From positions 1-64,000 of the forward strand of contig NZ_LZHZ01000056.1 of assembly GCF_001667505.1 (NCBI RefSeq): DNA of 64,000 nt, read 5' to 3'. The notes beneath the pieces were generated by a model that was not told where the DNA came from, ran no database searches, and was given only the letters and a program-made list of their open reading frames with translations. The translations under genes and the position numbers were made by a program. Below, piece after piece: positions 42,435 through 50,905 of this stretch. The first letter of the stretch is position 1. Every line of letters starts with the position of its first letter. This DNA comes from Mycobacterium sp. ACS1612. Its GTDB lineage: Bacteria; Actinomycetota; Actinomycetes; Mycobacteriales; Mycobacteriaceae.

Positions 42435-45374
42435 GTGTTGAAGAAAGCCACCCCGCAGACCGCGAAGAATTTCGATGTTTTCTCGCTGTTGGGCCGCACC
42501 GTGGTGCGCCTGCCCTGGCTGGTCATCTCCGCGTGGATCGCCTTGGTGGTCGTGTTGTTCGTGACCTTCCCGGCGCTGACCAAGGTCGTCGAGAACCAGA
42601 CGATTCAACCGCTGCCGTCGCAGGCGATGGCGGCCACCGACCAGATGGCCAAGGACTTTCACGAGTCGGCGCAGAACATCCTTGTCGTGGTCATGACCAA
42701 CAAGCATGGCCTGACACCCGCCGACAACGACACCTACCGCGCGGTGGCCGACAAATTCCGCAGCGACACCACTGACGTGTCCGCTGTGCAGGATTTCGTC
42801 AGCACTCCCCCGTTGCGGCAGCTGATGGTCAGCAGGGACAACCAGGCGTTCTACATGGCGGTGACGTTTAAGGCGCCACCCGGATCCCCCGAATCGTCGG
42901 CGGCGTACCAACGCCTCACGCAGATGGTCAAACAAGCCACCGCCCGCTCCGACCTCACCACCCATGTCACCGGATCGGCGGCCGTCATCGGAGACCTGTC
43001 GATCGTCACCGCCCACGACATGCACGTGATCGAGATCGCCACCGCCGCACTGGTGTTGCTGATCCTACTGGTGATCTACCGGCGCCCCGTCACGGTGCTG
43101 CTTCCGCTGATCACGATCGGGATCTCCGTCGCGTCGGCGCAGGGACTGGTGTCGGCGTTCACCGAGATCGGCATGAGCGTCTCTGCCCTGACCATCGTGT
43201 TGATGACGGCGATGATCGTCGGTGCGGGAACGGATTACGCGGTGTTCCTGATCAGCCGCTACCACGAGTACATCCGCGCCGGAATGGATTCCGACGTGGC
43301 CGTGCAGAAAGCGCTCACCTCGATCGGCAAGGTGATTGGCGCTTCGGCGGCCACTGTGGCCGTCACCTTCCTCGGCATGATCTTCACCCAACTGCCCGCG
43401 TTCACCAGTGTGGGTCCGGCGCTGGCGGTTTCGATCGCGGTGGCGTTCCTCGCGGCGGTCACGCTGTTGCCCGCGGTGCTGGTGCTGGCGGGCAGACGCG
43501 GATGGATCGCACCGCGTCGACCGCTCACCGACCGGCTGTGGCAGCGCTCGGCGATCCACATCGTCCGCAAGCCCAAGGCGCATCTGGTGGTCAGCCTGAC
43601 GATCCTGATCGCGCTCGGTGCCTGCGCACTGTTCATGAACCCGACGTACAACGACCGCATGCAGTTGCCGGGCTCGGCGGAAAGCAACTTGGGGTATTCA
43701 GCTATGGCAGACCACTTCTCGACGAGTGCGTTGCTGCCGGAATACATTTACATCCACTCGCCTCGCGACTTGCGGAATCCCCAGTCGCTGGCCGACATGG
43801 AGCAGATGGCGCAGCGGGTGGCGCAGTTGCCCAACGTCGCGGCGGTGCGCGGCGTCACCCGTCCGACGGGTCAGCCGATCGAGCAGACCAAGGTCAGCTA
43901 TCAAGCCGGTGCGGTCGGTTCGAAACTGCATGACGCGTCGTCTCAGATCGCGGACAAGTCAAGCGATCTGGACAAGTTGAGCGGCGGCGCTCACCAGTTG
44001 GCCAGCAGCCTCGCTCAGGTGCGCGACCAGGTCAACGGCGCCGGGCGCTCGATGACGGCGATGACGGCGACGTTGAGCCAGGTGCAGAACCAACTCGAAA
44101 ATCCGCAGACGACGCAAATGTTGAACACCGTCCGTACCTACGCCAACACCGTCGACGGCGATCAGCAGGCAATGACCGGGGTCGCGAACTCCGCGTCCGC
44201 GATGCTGAACGCACTGAACAACAATCCGCAGTGCGACGCCGACCCGGTGTGCAGCGACGGCCGCGCCAAGCTGCAGCAGCTGTCATCGTCGGGCTACGAC
44301 GCGGCGCCCGCGCAGCGCATGCTGTCCTCGTTTCAGCAGCTGACCTCGATGATGCAGTCGGCGGGCAGCAGCCTGCGCTCGGCCGGGATCAACAGCCCGC
44401 AGGGCGCACAAGCCAAGATCGCGCAGATGCAGCAGGGCGCCGACGCGGTGGCCAACGGCAGTGCGCAACTGGCCCAGGGTGTTCAGGTGCTCGTCGATCA
44501 GACCAAGAAGATGGGCGGAGGCCTGAACCAGGCGGCGGATCTGCTGCTGTCAATCAAGCACGACGCGTCGTCACCGTCGATGTCGGGCATGTATGTGCCG
44601 CCACAGGTGCTGACGACGAACGACTTCAAGAACGCCGCGAAGGTGTTCATCTCGCCGGACGGGCACAGCGCCCGGTACATGGTCGAGACGAAGTTCGATC
44701 CGTTCAGCACCGACGCGATGGACCAGGTGCAGACGATTCTGGACACCGCGCGAGGTGCACAACCGAACACGACGCTGTCGAATGCCACGATCTCCATGGT
44801 CGGCACCACCCCGATGTACAGCGCGATCCGCAGCTACTACGACCATGATCTGCGACTGATCATCGTCTTGACCCTGGTGGTCGTCTTCCTGATCCTGGTC
44901 GCCCTGCTGCGCGCGATCGTCGCGCCGCTGTACCTGATTGCCTCCGTGGTGGTCTCGTACCTGTCCGCGTTGGGGCTGGGCGTGGCGTTCTTCCAGTTCA
45001 TCTGCCATCAACACATCTACTGGAATGTGCCTGCCACCGCCTTCATCGTGTTGGTCGCGGTCGGTGCGGATTACAACCTGCTGCTGATCAGCCGCATCCG
45101 GGAGGAATCCCGCAACGGCATCCGGTCGGGGATCATCCGGGCCGTGCACTCGACCGGCGGTGTGATCACCTCGGCCGGCATCATCTTCGCGGCCTCCATG
45201 TTCGGTCTGATGTTCGGCAGCGTCTCCACCATGCTGCAGATCGGGTTCATCATCGGCGCCGGCCTGTTGATCGACACGTTCGTGGTGCGCACCATCACCG
45301 TCCCCGCACTGGCCGCGATGATCGGGCGGGCCAACTGGTGGCCGACGAGGTCTCCCAAGTCCGCGGCCAGGTAG
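42435..45374 (+). CDS. MmpL-family RND lipid transporter
   Basis: 979 residues from GTG at 42435 behind AAGGA. Twelve membrane segments fall in two halves. Proton-relay motifs are GAGTDYAVFLISRYHE (first half) and AVGADYNLLLISRIREE (second half). The second periplasmic domain has a large Ala/Gln-rich coiled-coil insert (about residues 480-700), as in MmpL8/MmpL10-type lipid exporters. It is divergent from PapA and should export the acylated product. Two copies of the shared regulon element lie in the gap. Confidence 0.93.
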   Translation: MLKKATPQTAKNFDVFSLLGRTVVRLPWLVISAWIALVVVLFVTFPALTKVVENQTIQPLPSQAMAATDQMAKDFHESAQNILVVVMTNKHGLTPADNDTYRAVADKFRSDTTDVSAVQDFVSTPPLRQLMVSRDNQAFYMAVTFKAPPGSPESSAAYQRLTQMVKQATARSDLTTHVTGSAAVIGDLSIVTAHDMHVIEIATAALVLLILLVIYRRPVTVLLPLITIGISVASAQGLVSAFTEIGMSVSALTIVLMTAMIVGAGTDYAVFLISRYHEYIRAGMDSDVAVQKALTSIGKVIGASAATVAVTFLGMIFTQLPAFTSVGPALAVSIAVAFLAAVTLLPAVLVLAGRRGWIAPRRPLTDRLWQRSAIHIVRKPKAHLVVSLTILIALGACALFMNPTYNDRMQLPGSAESNLGYSAMADHFSTSALLPEYIYIHSPRDLRNPQSLADMEQMAQRVAQLPNVAAVRGVTRPTGQPIEQTKVSYQAGAVGSKLHDASSQIADKSSDLDKLSGGAHQLASSLAQVRDQVNGAGRSMTAMTATLSQVQNQLENPQTTQMLNTVRTYANTVDGDQQAMTGVANSASAMLNALNNNPQCDADPVCSDGRAKLQQLSSSGYDAAPAQRMLSSFQQLTSMMQSAGSSLRSAGINSPQGAQAKIAQMQQGADAVANGSAQLAQGVQVLVDQTKKMGGGLNQAADLLLSIKHDASSPSMSGMYVPPQVLTTNDFKNAAKVFISPDGHSARYMVETKFDPFSTDAMDQVQTILDTARGAQPNTTLSNATISMVGTTPMYSAIRSYYDHDLRLIIVLTLVVVFLILVALLRAIVAPLYLIASVVVSYLSALGLGVAFFQFICHQHIYWNVPATAFIVLVAVGADYNLLLISRIREESRNGIRSGIIRAVHSTGGVITSAGIIFAASMFGLMFGSVSTMLQIGFIIGAGLLIDTFVVRTITVPALAAMIGRANWWPTRSPKSAAR

Positions 45375-45442
45375 CCGCAGCCGGCGATTGGCGTGCGATC
45401 GGGAGCGCTCACCGCTCTCGTCCGCACGCAAATCGCTGTTTG

Positions 45443-45703
45443 TCAGAGGGCCCGGAGTTGCTCGCTGTCGACGAAGACGAGGTCGCCGGAGTTCAGCCGC
45501 ACCGCCCACCGCCGCGCGGCGCCGACGATCCGGTTCGAGCCCACTTCGACGGGCTGACCTGCTGACGGTCCGAAATCTTCGAGGATGACGCCGCCCTGCT
45601 GCTCGTCGGTCTCGGGATAGACCAGGACCGGGGAATTCACCGCCAGCCCGGCCTCTTCGTCGCCGGTCTCGCCGCTCTTGTCGCCCTTGTCGCCCTTTGC
45701 CAC
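45443..45703 (-). CDS. Small acidic hypothetical protein
   Basis: 86 residues, GTG start behind AGGGGGCTGAAG. The N-terminus is charged and low-complexity (MAKGDKGDKSGETGDEEAG), followed by a small beta-rich part (SPVLVYPETDEQQGGVILEDFG, WAVRLNSGDLVFVDSEQLRAL). It has no signal peptide and is not recognised. Codon bias and ribosome site support it as real. A 7-base-arm hairpin (CTCTACT/AGTAGAG, 45714-45737) lies just upstream. It converges on mmpL. Confidence 0.75.
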   Translation of the reverse strand: MAKGDKGDKSGETGDEEAGLAVNSPVLVYPETDEQQGGVILEDFGPSAGQPVEVGSNRIVGAARRWAVRLNSGDLVFVDSEQLRAL

Positions 45704-45782
45704 CTTCAGCCCCCTCTACTCCCTCAAATCAGTAGAGCACAGGGGTTGACCTGCGAGGGCGGAAACGCGACAGGGATTCGTA

Positions 45783-46730
45783 CTAGGCGGCCCGGGGGGC
45801 GTGGTCGGTGGTGGTGGCCACGAAATCGTCGATCAGACGAGCGACCGCTTCGGGGCGTTCCGTCGGCGGGTGATGGCCGACGCCGGGCATGATGTGCAGC
45901 CGGCTGTTCGGCAGTGTCCGGTGGGCGGCCAGGGCGTGGTCCACCGGGATGACGCGGTCTTGGTCACCGCTGATGATCAACGCGGGCAGGACTTCGTTGA
46001 AGGTCAGCCGGTTCACCGCGGTGACCGCCTGTCCGCGGAAGTCGACAACCGAGCGCAGTGTGCGCAGGAACGCCTGCCGGTGGTCGCGGTTCGACAGCGA
46101 CGGGCGAGCCTTGAAGCGGTCGGTGGAGCCCATCAACGCCCGCACCGCGTTACCCGCGACGATGGCGGGCCGCGAGGCGATCACCGGCAGCACGAGCTCA
46201 GAACCGGGCAGCGACAGCAGCCGCAGCACGCGGCCGACGTCGCCGCCGAATCCGCCGCTGCTGATCAGCGCGATGCGCTCGCAGTACTGGCTGTGCTGAT
46301 GGGCGAACTGCATGGCGATGCCGCCACCCAGAGAGTGACCGACGACGGTGACACGCGAGACGCCGAGTGCGTCCAGCAGATCGCGGAGCAGGACGGCGAA
46401 GGCGCCCACCGAGTAGTCGCCGCGCGGCTTGTCGGAGTCGCCGTGGCCGAGCAGATCGGGGGCGATGACGCGGTATCTTTCGGCCAGCACCCGTATTACG
46501 CCGCTCCACGTCGCTGAACTACCGCCCATGCCGTGCACCAGTAACAGGACCTCGCCGGCGCCTTCGTCGCGGTACGCGACGCGATCACCGTGCAGCGTGA
46601 TGGTTTTGAGGTTCGAGTCGGTGGTCGGGATGTCCGGAACCGAGTCACGGCCCGGCCGGGAGACGACGGCGGGGCCGGCGAGGGCCGCGCAGGCGGCCGC
46701 GCCGACCAACAGACTCTTCATGGCGTTCAT
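45783..46730 (-). CDS. Exported alpha/beta hydrolase
   Basis: 315 residues. An N-terminal hydrophobic signal-like segment (SLLVGAAACAALAGPAVV) precedes an alpha/beta-hydrolase fold. The elements are oxyanion HGMGGSS, nucleophile GHSLGGG, Asp in SGDQDRVIP and His in GVGHHPP. A serine esterase, lipase or epoxide-hydrolase-like enzyme is likely. ATG at 46730 has CGGAG before it. Its promoter holds the shared regulon element at 46799-46858 and -10 TACCGT (46778-46773), so it is probably co-expressed with PapA/MmpL. Confidence 0.88.
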   Translation of the reverse strand: MNAMKSLLVGAAACAALAGPAVVSRPGRDSVPDIPTTDSNLKTITLHGDRVAYRDEGAGEVLLLVHGMGGSSATWSGVIRVLAERYRVIAPDLLGHGDSDKPRGDYSVGAFAVLLRDLLDALGVSRVTVVGHSLGGGIAMQFAHQHSQYCERIALISSGGFGGDVGRVLRLLSLPGSELVLPVIASRPAIVAGNAVRALMGSTDRFKARPSLSNRDHRQAFLRTLRSVVDFRGQAVTAVNRLTFNEVLPALIISGDQDRVIPVDHALAAHRTLPNSRLHIMPGVGHHPPTERPEAVARLIDDFVATTTDHAPRAA

Positions 46731-46798
46731 GAGGTGGCTCCGGTGAACTGACGTTGGCGTTTACTACGTCATACGGTATGGCTTGTGTCGCACCGCTT

Positions 46799-46858
46799 CT
46801 CGCTTGTGCTCACTAATCACTACAAGCGACGATCTCTGCGTTCTGCGCATATTGTTCA
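46799..46858 (-). promoter_or_regulatory. Shared regulon element, exported-hydrolase promoter copy
   Basis: Minus strand: TGAACAATATGCGCA, then 31 bases, then TGAGCACAAG, then 24 bases to TACCGT (46778-46773). The outer box touches the stop codon of the upstream hydrolase gene. Between the boxes, GATCGTCGCTTG resembles GATCGCCGCTTG of the 47959 copy, so similarity extends past the boxes. Confidence 0.75.
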
Positions 46859-47875
46859 GGACACGACGACCGCGAGTTGCGCTGCGGAGGAACGGTTTCT
46901 GGACCTGCGTGCGCTCACCGGGCGACGGGATCCCCGACGCATGCCCATGGCGCGGCCGATCGTATTGCTCACACACTCGGCGGCTTCCTGGAGCAACATG
47001 TGACCGGCAGTCGGGTGGTGGTAATGCACGGCGCCCGGGATGGCGGCGGCGAGATCGCGCGAATGCGAGGCCGGTGTCAGGACATCGGTGCCGCCGCTGA
47101 CGATGAACGTCTTGGCGGTGATGGACTCGAGCGCCCGGTATGCGTCGTAGCGCTTCAGGCTCGGCAGGAACCCGGCCGCCGTGGTCAACGATGTGGTGCG
47201 GATGGCTGTCGCCGCGACCGCCGCGACCGCGGTGCCATCCCCGGCGAATCTGCTCAGCACGTCGCCGAGTGGCTGAATGAGCCTTTGGACGGCCTTGTCC
47301 GCCGCGCGTTGCGGCATCCGGTGAACCAGCCCGAACAGTGCTTCTGTCGCGGGTGTTGCGATCAGGCGACCGATGCCGCGCGCGGCGAGACTGCCCGCCG
47401 CGGTGCCGACCAGCACCAGGCCCTGCGGTTCCACTGGGCGCTCGGCCACCGGGCGAGCGAAGTACGCCAGCGCCGTCATGCCGCCCATCGAATGGCCCGC
47501 CAGCGTGAGCGGACCCGTGATCCGCATGGCGGCCAGGACGTCCGCGAGATCGGCTGCAAGTTGGCTGATTTCGTACGTCGGCATCGGCGCGCCCGTCGAT
47601 CGACCGTGGCCGCGATGATCGTAGGTGATGACCCGGATGGCGCGGCCGTACCGACGCCGCAGCTGGCACACCTGCGTCTGCCAGCTGGCTTGTGAGAGCA
47701 GAAGGCCGTGCAGCAGAACGACTGTTGGCGCATCGGCGCGCTCTGCGGTGTAGTCGGTCACCGCAATCCGCACGCCGTCTTTCGTGGTCACGGTGCGCTC
47801 GACGGGACCGTCGCCGACGGACGCCGTCGGGGGAAATGCGGCGGGTGTCAGATCCGAATCGGGCGCAACCGTCAT
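46856..47875 (-). CDS. Alpha/beta hydrolase
   Basis: 339 residues from the ATG at 47875 with GAGGAG upstream. The catalytic set is HGLLLSQ (oxyanion), GHSMGGM (nucleophile Ser), SGGTDVLTP (Asp) and TAGHMLLQE (His). The conserved DHRGHGRS belongs to the same family. No signal peptide is visible. The last 30 residues are Arg/Ser-rich and unconserved. It shares the regulon element (47959-48017, -10 TAGCTT at 47937-47932). Role in lipid ester cleavage is inferred from co-regulation. Confidence 0.88.
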   Translation of the reverse strand: MTVAPDSDLTPAAFPPTASVGDGPVERTVTTKDGVRIAVTDYTAERADAPTVVLLHGLLLSQASWQTQVCQLRRRYGRAIRVITYDHRGHGRSTGAPMPTYEISQLAADLADVLAAMRITGPLTLAGHSMGGMTALAYFARPVAERPVEPQGLVLVGTAAGSLAARGIGRLIATPATEALFGLVHRMPQRAADKAVQRLIQPLGDVLSRFAGDGTAVAAVAATAIRTTSLTTAAGFLPSLKRYDAYRALESITAKTFIVSGGTDVLTPASHSRDLAAAIPGAVHYHHPTAGHMLLQEAAECVSNTIGRAMGMRRGSRRPVSARRSRNRSSAAQLAVVVS

Positions 47876-47958
47876 GGCGGACTCCTCGGTGGATGCCGAT
47901 GCCGGGACGGTCCCGGCTCGCTGATGCCAAGAAGCTACGGTCGATATCCCGGTGGGCA

Positions 47959-48017
47959 CTCGCTTGTGCGCACAAGCCGCGCAAGCGGCGATCTTGACCT
48001 TCTGCGCATTCTGCTCA
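47959..48017 (-). promoter_or_regulatory. Shared regulon element, second-hydrolase promoter copy
   Basis: Minus strand: TGAGCAGAATGCGCA, then 30 bases, then the perfect palindrome CTTGTGCGCACAAG (47963-47976), then 25 bases to TAGCTT (47937-47932). This is the most complete copy and best shows the two TGCGCA cores 36 bases apart. Confidence 0.8.
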
Positions 48018-48077
48018 GCGTGGCGTACCGGTTGAAGTTGTTGCCGCGCAGCACTATTGGCCAACACCAGACGGTCC

Positions 48078-48137
48078 TGAGCACAATGCGCAAAAGCGTC
48101 ACAACGATCATTGCGCGGGTTGTGCGCACAACCGCGC
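48078..48137 (+). promoter_or_regulatory. Shared regulon element, MFS/two-component operon copy
   Basis: TGAGCACAATGCGCA, then 30 bases, then TTGTGCGCACAA (48120-48131), then 24 bases after CACAAC to TATGGT (48157-48162). The predicted start point near 48169 is almost at the MFS ATG (48171). This promoter would also drive the downstream sensor kinase and response regulator. Confidence 0.8.
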
Positions 48138-48170
48138 CGGTGTGGGGGCGACTACATATGGTCGTCGACG

Positions 48171-49172
48171 ATGACTACTCAAACCGCGCCATCCGCCGAT
48201 GCGCTGCGCGACATCGGGCATCGCCTCGACCACCTCGCCGTCGGCCCCGTCCACCGCAGGGTGGTCGTCGCGTGGGCTTACACCTGCTCCTTTCTGGCCG
48301 TTCCGGCGCTGGGTTTCCTGTCACTGTCGCTCAACGACCGCAGTGTGTTCGGATTCGAGGGTTGGCGGGTCCTGTTGCTGATCGGTGCGATCGGCGCGGT
48401 GGTGATCACCGCGCTGCGGCGTGGGCTTCCGGAGTCACCGCGGTGGCTGGCCAGTGTGGGCCGTGTCGACGAGGCGCGGGATGCGTTGCGGGCGTTCGGA
48501 TCCGATCAGGATCCGAACTGCACCGTCGAGACCCATGAGAGCACGCCGGCCCCGAAACCTGTCCCAGCGCTGCAGCGGTTACGCGTGTCGCCCTATCGGC
48601 AGCGACTGGTCATGCTGGGGTTCTTCCATCTCTTCCAGCCGTTCGGCTACTACGGATTCGGCACGCTGGCGGTGCTGGTGCTGGTCACCCGCGGTTACGA
48701 CGTCACGTCGTCGCTGCTGTTCACCGCCGTGTCGTTCATCGGGTATCCGGTCGGATCGCTGATCTCCATTCCGTTGTTGAAGCGGTTCGAACGCAAGTAC
48801 CTGATCATCGTGATGGTCGCCGTCATGGCGGCAAGCGGTGTCCTGTTCGCGACGGCGACCGCCCCCGCGCTGATCGTCGTGTTCGGAGCGTTGATCACCA
48901 CGTCGAGCAACGTCTTCTCGAACATTTACCACGTGTATCAAGCGGAGATCTTCCCCAGCGATGTGCGAGCGACCGCCGTCGGTTGGACGTACTCGGCGTC
49001 GCGACTGTCCAGTGCGGTGCTGCCGTTCATCCTCGTCCCGGTCCTGAACTACTACGGCGCGACGGCCATGTTCGCCACGGTGCTCGTCGCGCTCGCCGCG
49101 ACCATTGCCGTGATCGCCCCGCTCGGACCCCGCACGGCGGGCAAGAGCGTCGACGAAATCAACCCGACATGA
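48171..49172 (+). CDS. MFS transporter with a large internal in-frame deletion
   Basis: 333 residues against about 450 usual for this transporter type. The N-terminal cytoplasmic lead (HRLDHLAVGPVHRRVVVA) runs straight into AWAYTCSFLAVPALGFLSL, which normally follows the fourth membrane segment. About 120 residues, including TM1-TM4 and their RxGRR-type loop, are missing without a frameshift. The rest (LPESPRWL, FPSDVRATAVGWTY, TM5-TM12) is well conserved. Half of the N-terminal bundle is absent, so transport is doubtful. It may persist as a sensor partner of the adjacent kinase or as a decaying gene. Its stop overlaps an ATG (49169) in the kinase frame. Confidence 0.85.
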   Translation: MTTQTAPSADALRDIGHRLDHLAVGPVHRRVVVAWAYTCSFLAVPALGFLSLSLNDRSVFGFEGWRVLLLIGAIGAVVITALRRGLPESPRWLASVGRVDEARDALRAFGSDQDPNCTVETHESTPAPKPVPALQRLRVSPYRQRLVMLGFFHLFQPFGYYGFGTLAVLVLVTRGYDVTSSLLFTAVSFIGYPVGSLISIPLLKRFERKYLIIVMVAVMAASGVLFATATAPALIVVFGALITTSSNVFSNIYHVYQAEIFPSDVRATAVGWTYSASRLSSAVLPFILVPVLNYYGATAMFATVLVALAATIAVIAPLGPRTAGKSVDEINPT

Positions 49173-49176
49173 CCGG

Positions 49177-49194
49177 TTTTGCTCATTCTGCTCA
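49177..49194 (-). promoter_or_regulatory. Half-copy of the regulon outer box
   Basis: Minus strand TGAGCAGAATGAGCAAAA matches the outer box only. It lies between the MFS stop and the sensor-kinase start, with no inner box or matched -10. Possibly an accessory site or chance. Confidence 0.4.
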
Positions 49195-49216
49195 GGCGGA
49201 CGCGTACGCTCGGCCC

Positions 49217-50905
49217 ATGGCGAGAAGGCTGCGTGTGGACGTGCGGCTCGCTACCCAGGTGCTGCTGCTTCAGGTCGCAGTCGTGACGCTCACGCTCGGC
49301 ATCGCGGGTGGGCTGCTCGCCTTCATGAGTCACGAGCGCCTCGCCGCCCAGTACGAAGACCGGTCATTGGACATGGCACGTGCGATCGCGTTTGCCCCGG
49401 CGGTGCGCGCCGACGTTGCACGCTACGACGCGACGCCGCTGACACCTGGGCCCGCGCTCACTGCGCAGTTGGCCGAGGGGCAGCTTCAGCAGTTGGCCAC
49501 CGAGATCCAGCGGCGCACCGGGGTGCTGTTCGTGGTGATCACCAACAACCAGGGTCTACGACTGTCTCACCCGAATCGCGACGAGCTCGGGAAACACGTC
49601 AGCACCGATCCGTCCGAGGCGCTAGCCGGCCACGAAGTGGTGACGAGGCAGTCCGGCACGCTCGGGTCGTCGGTCCGCGCGAAAGTGCCGATTCGTGCGC
49701 CGAATTCGGATCAGGTGGTCGGCGAGGTCAGCATCGGTATCTCCACCGCGGCCGTCCACCGCCAGCTGTGGACCGACGTGCGCACGGCGGCCGTCCTGGT
49801 CGGCGTGGCACTTCTCATCGGCGTCGTCGGTTCGGTGTTCCTGGCCCGGCGGTGGCGGGGTTTGACGATGGGGCTGCAACCCTCTGAGATGGCCGAGTTG
49901 ATCCGCGGCCAGGCGGCGGTCCTGCACGGAATCGACGAGGGCGTGCTCGCCGTCGACACCAACTGGAAGACAACGTTTGTCAACGACAAGGCGTGCCGGC
50001 TTCTCGAGATCAGCAACGAACCGGGCAACCCGCTGGAAGACGTCGGGCTGACGCAGCGTGTCCTCGAGGTGTTCAAGTCGGCGGATCCGACGCCGACGCT
50101 GGCGACCGTCGGGGATCGGATCGTGGTCGTGTCGGCCCGGCGGGTGGCGCACGAGGGGCGGGATCTGGGCACCGTCTTGGTGATCCGCGACCGCACCGAC
50201 GTCGAATCGTTGACCCGCCAACTCGACGCGGTCCAACTGATGAGCACGGTCCTGCGCGCTCAGCGTCACGAATTCGCCAACCGACTGCACCTGCTCAACG
50301 GCCTGCTGCACAGCGGCCACGTCGACGAGGCCGCGCAGTACGTCGAGGAGTTGTTGGGCTCAGGCCCGCTGGGTTCGGCGTTGCCGGGCATCGACGCCAT
50401 CCGCGATGCGTTCCTGCAGGCGTTCCTGGCAGCCAAGGCCGCCGCCGCGCGTGAAGCCGGGGTGACGCTGACCATCGGCGAGAACACCTGGGTGCCTGGG
50501 CGACTCGCGCTGCCGGTCGACGTCACCACCGTGCTCGGCAATCTGCTGGACAACGCCATCTACGCCGCACGCACCGGCGCCAACAACGTGAAGATAGTGG
50601 AAGTCGAACTGCTGCAGGATGGTTCGACACTGCACATCACGGTGGCCGACACCGGGGACGGGATTCGGCCCGACTTCGTCGAGCATGTGTTCAGCGAAGG
50701 CAAGTCGACCAAGCCGGATTCCGGGATACCGGGCGGTCGCGGTATCGGAATGGCGCTGTCCCGACAGATCACCCGCGCGCTCGATGGCGACATCCGGTTG
50801 TCGAGTCCCGGCAATCCCGACGCGGAGTTGTGCGGCGCAGAGTTCATCGCCCGGTTGCCGGGTGTCATGGTGGAGGAGGAAGCCCAATGGGTGGCACAGA
50901 ATTGA
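49217..50905 (+). CDS. CitA/DcuS-type sensor histidine kinase
   Basis: 562 residues. TM1 at about 14-36, an extracytoplasmic sensor domain (about 37-175) and TM2 near 180-200 come first. A cytoplasmic PAS (about 215-315) follows, then the phosphoacceptor helix LRAQRHEFANRLHLLNGLL and an ATPase domain (NLLDNAIYAAR, DTGDGI, GRGIGMALS). The RHEFxN box is that of the CitA/DcuS family, which senses di- or tricarboxylates. ATG at 49217 gives the best N-terminus. ATG 49169, overlapping the MFS stop, adds 16 residues and is possible. The next gene encodes its regulator. Confidence 0.92.
   Translation: MARRLRVDVRLATQVLLLQVAVVTLTLGIAGGLLAFMSHERLAAQYEDRSLDMARAIAFAPAVRADVARYDATPLTPGPALTAQLAEGQLQQLATEIQRRTGVLFVVITNNQGLRLSHPNRDELGKHVSTDPSEALAGHEVVTRQSGTLGSSVRAKVPIRAPNSDQVVGEVSIGISTAAVHRQLWTDVRTAAVLVGVALLIGVVGSVFLARRWRGLTMGLQPSEMAELIRGQAAVLHGIDEGVLAVDTNWKTTFVNDKACRLLEISNEPGNPLEDVGLTQRVLEVFKSADPTPTLATVGDRIVVVSARRVAHEGRDLGTVLVIRDRTDVESLTRQLDAVQLMSTVLRAQRHEFANRLHLLNGLLHSGHVDEAAQYVEELLGSGPLGSALPGIDAIRDAFLQAFLAAKAAAAREAGVTLTIGENTWVPGRLALPVDVTTVLGNLLDNAIYAARTGANNVKIVEVELLQDGSTLHITVADTGDGIRPDFVEHVFSEGKSTKPDSGIPGGRGIGMALSRQITRALDGDIRLSSPGNPDAELCGAEFIARLPGVMVEEEAQWVAQN

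Noticed and set aside
39306..45374. Complete trehalose polyphleate or sulfolipid locus
   Set aside because: No polyketide synthase or fatty acyl-AMP ligase gene is present; only the acyltransferase and exporter parts match.
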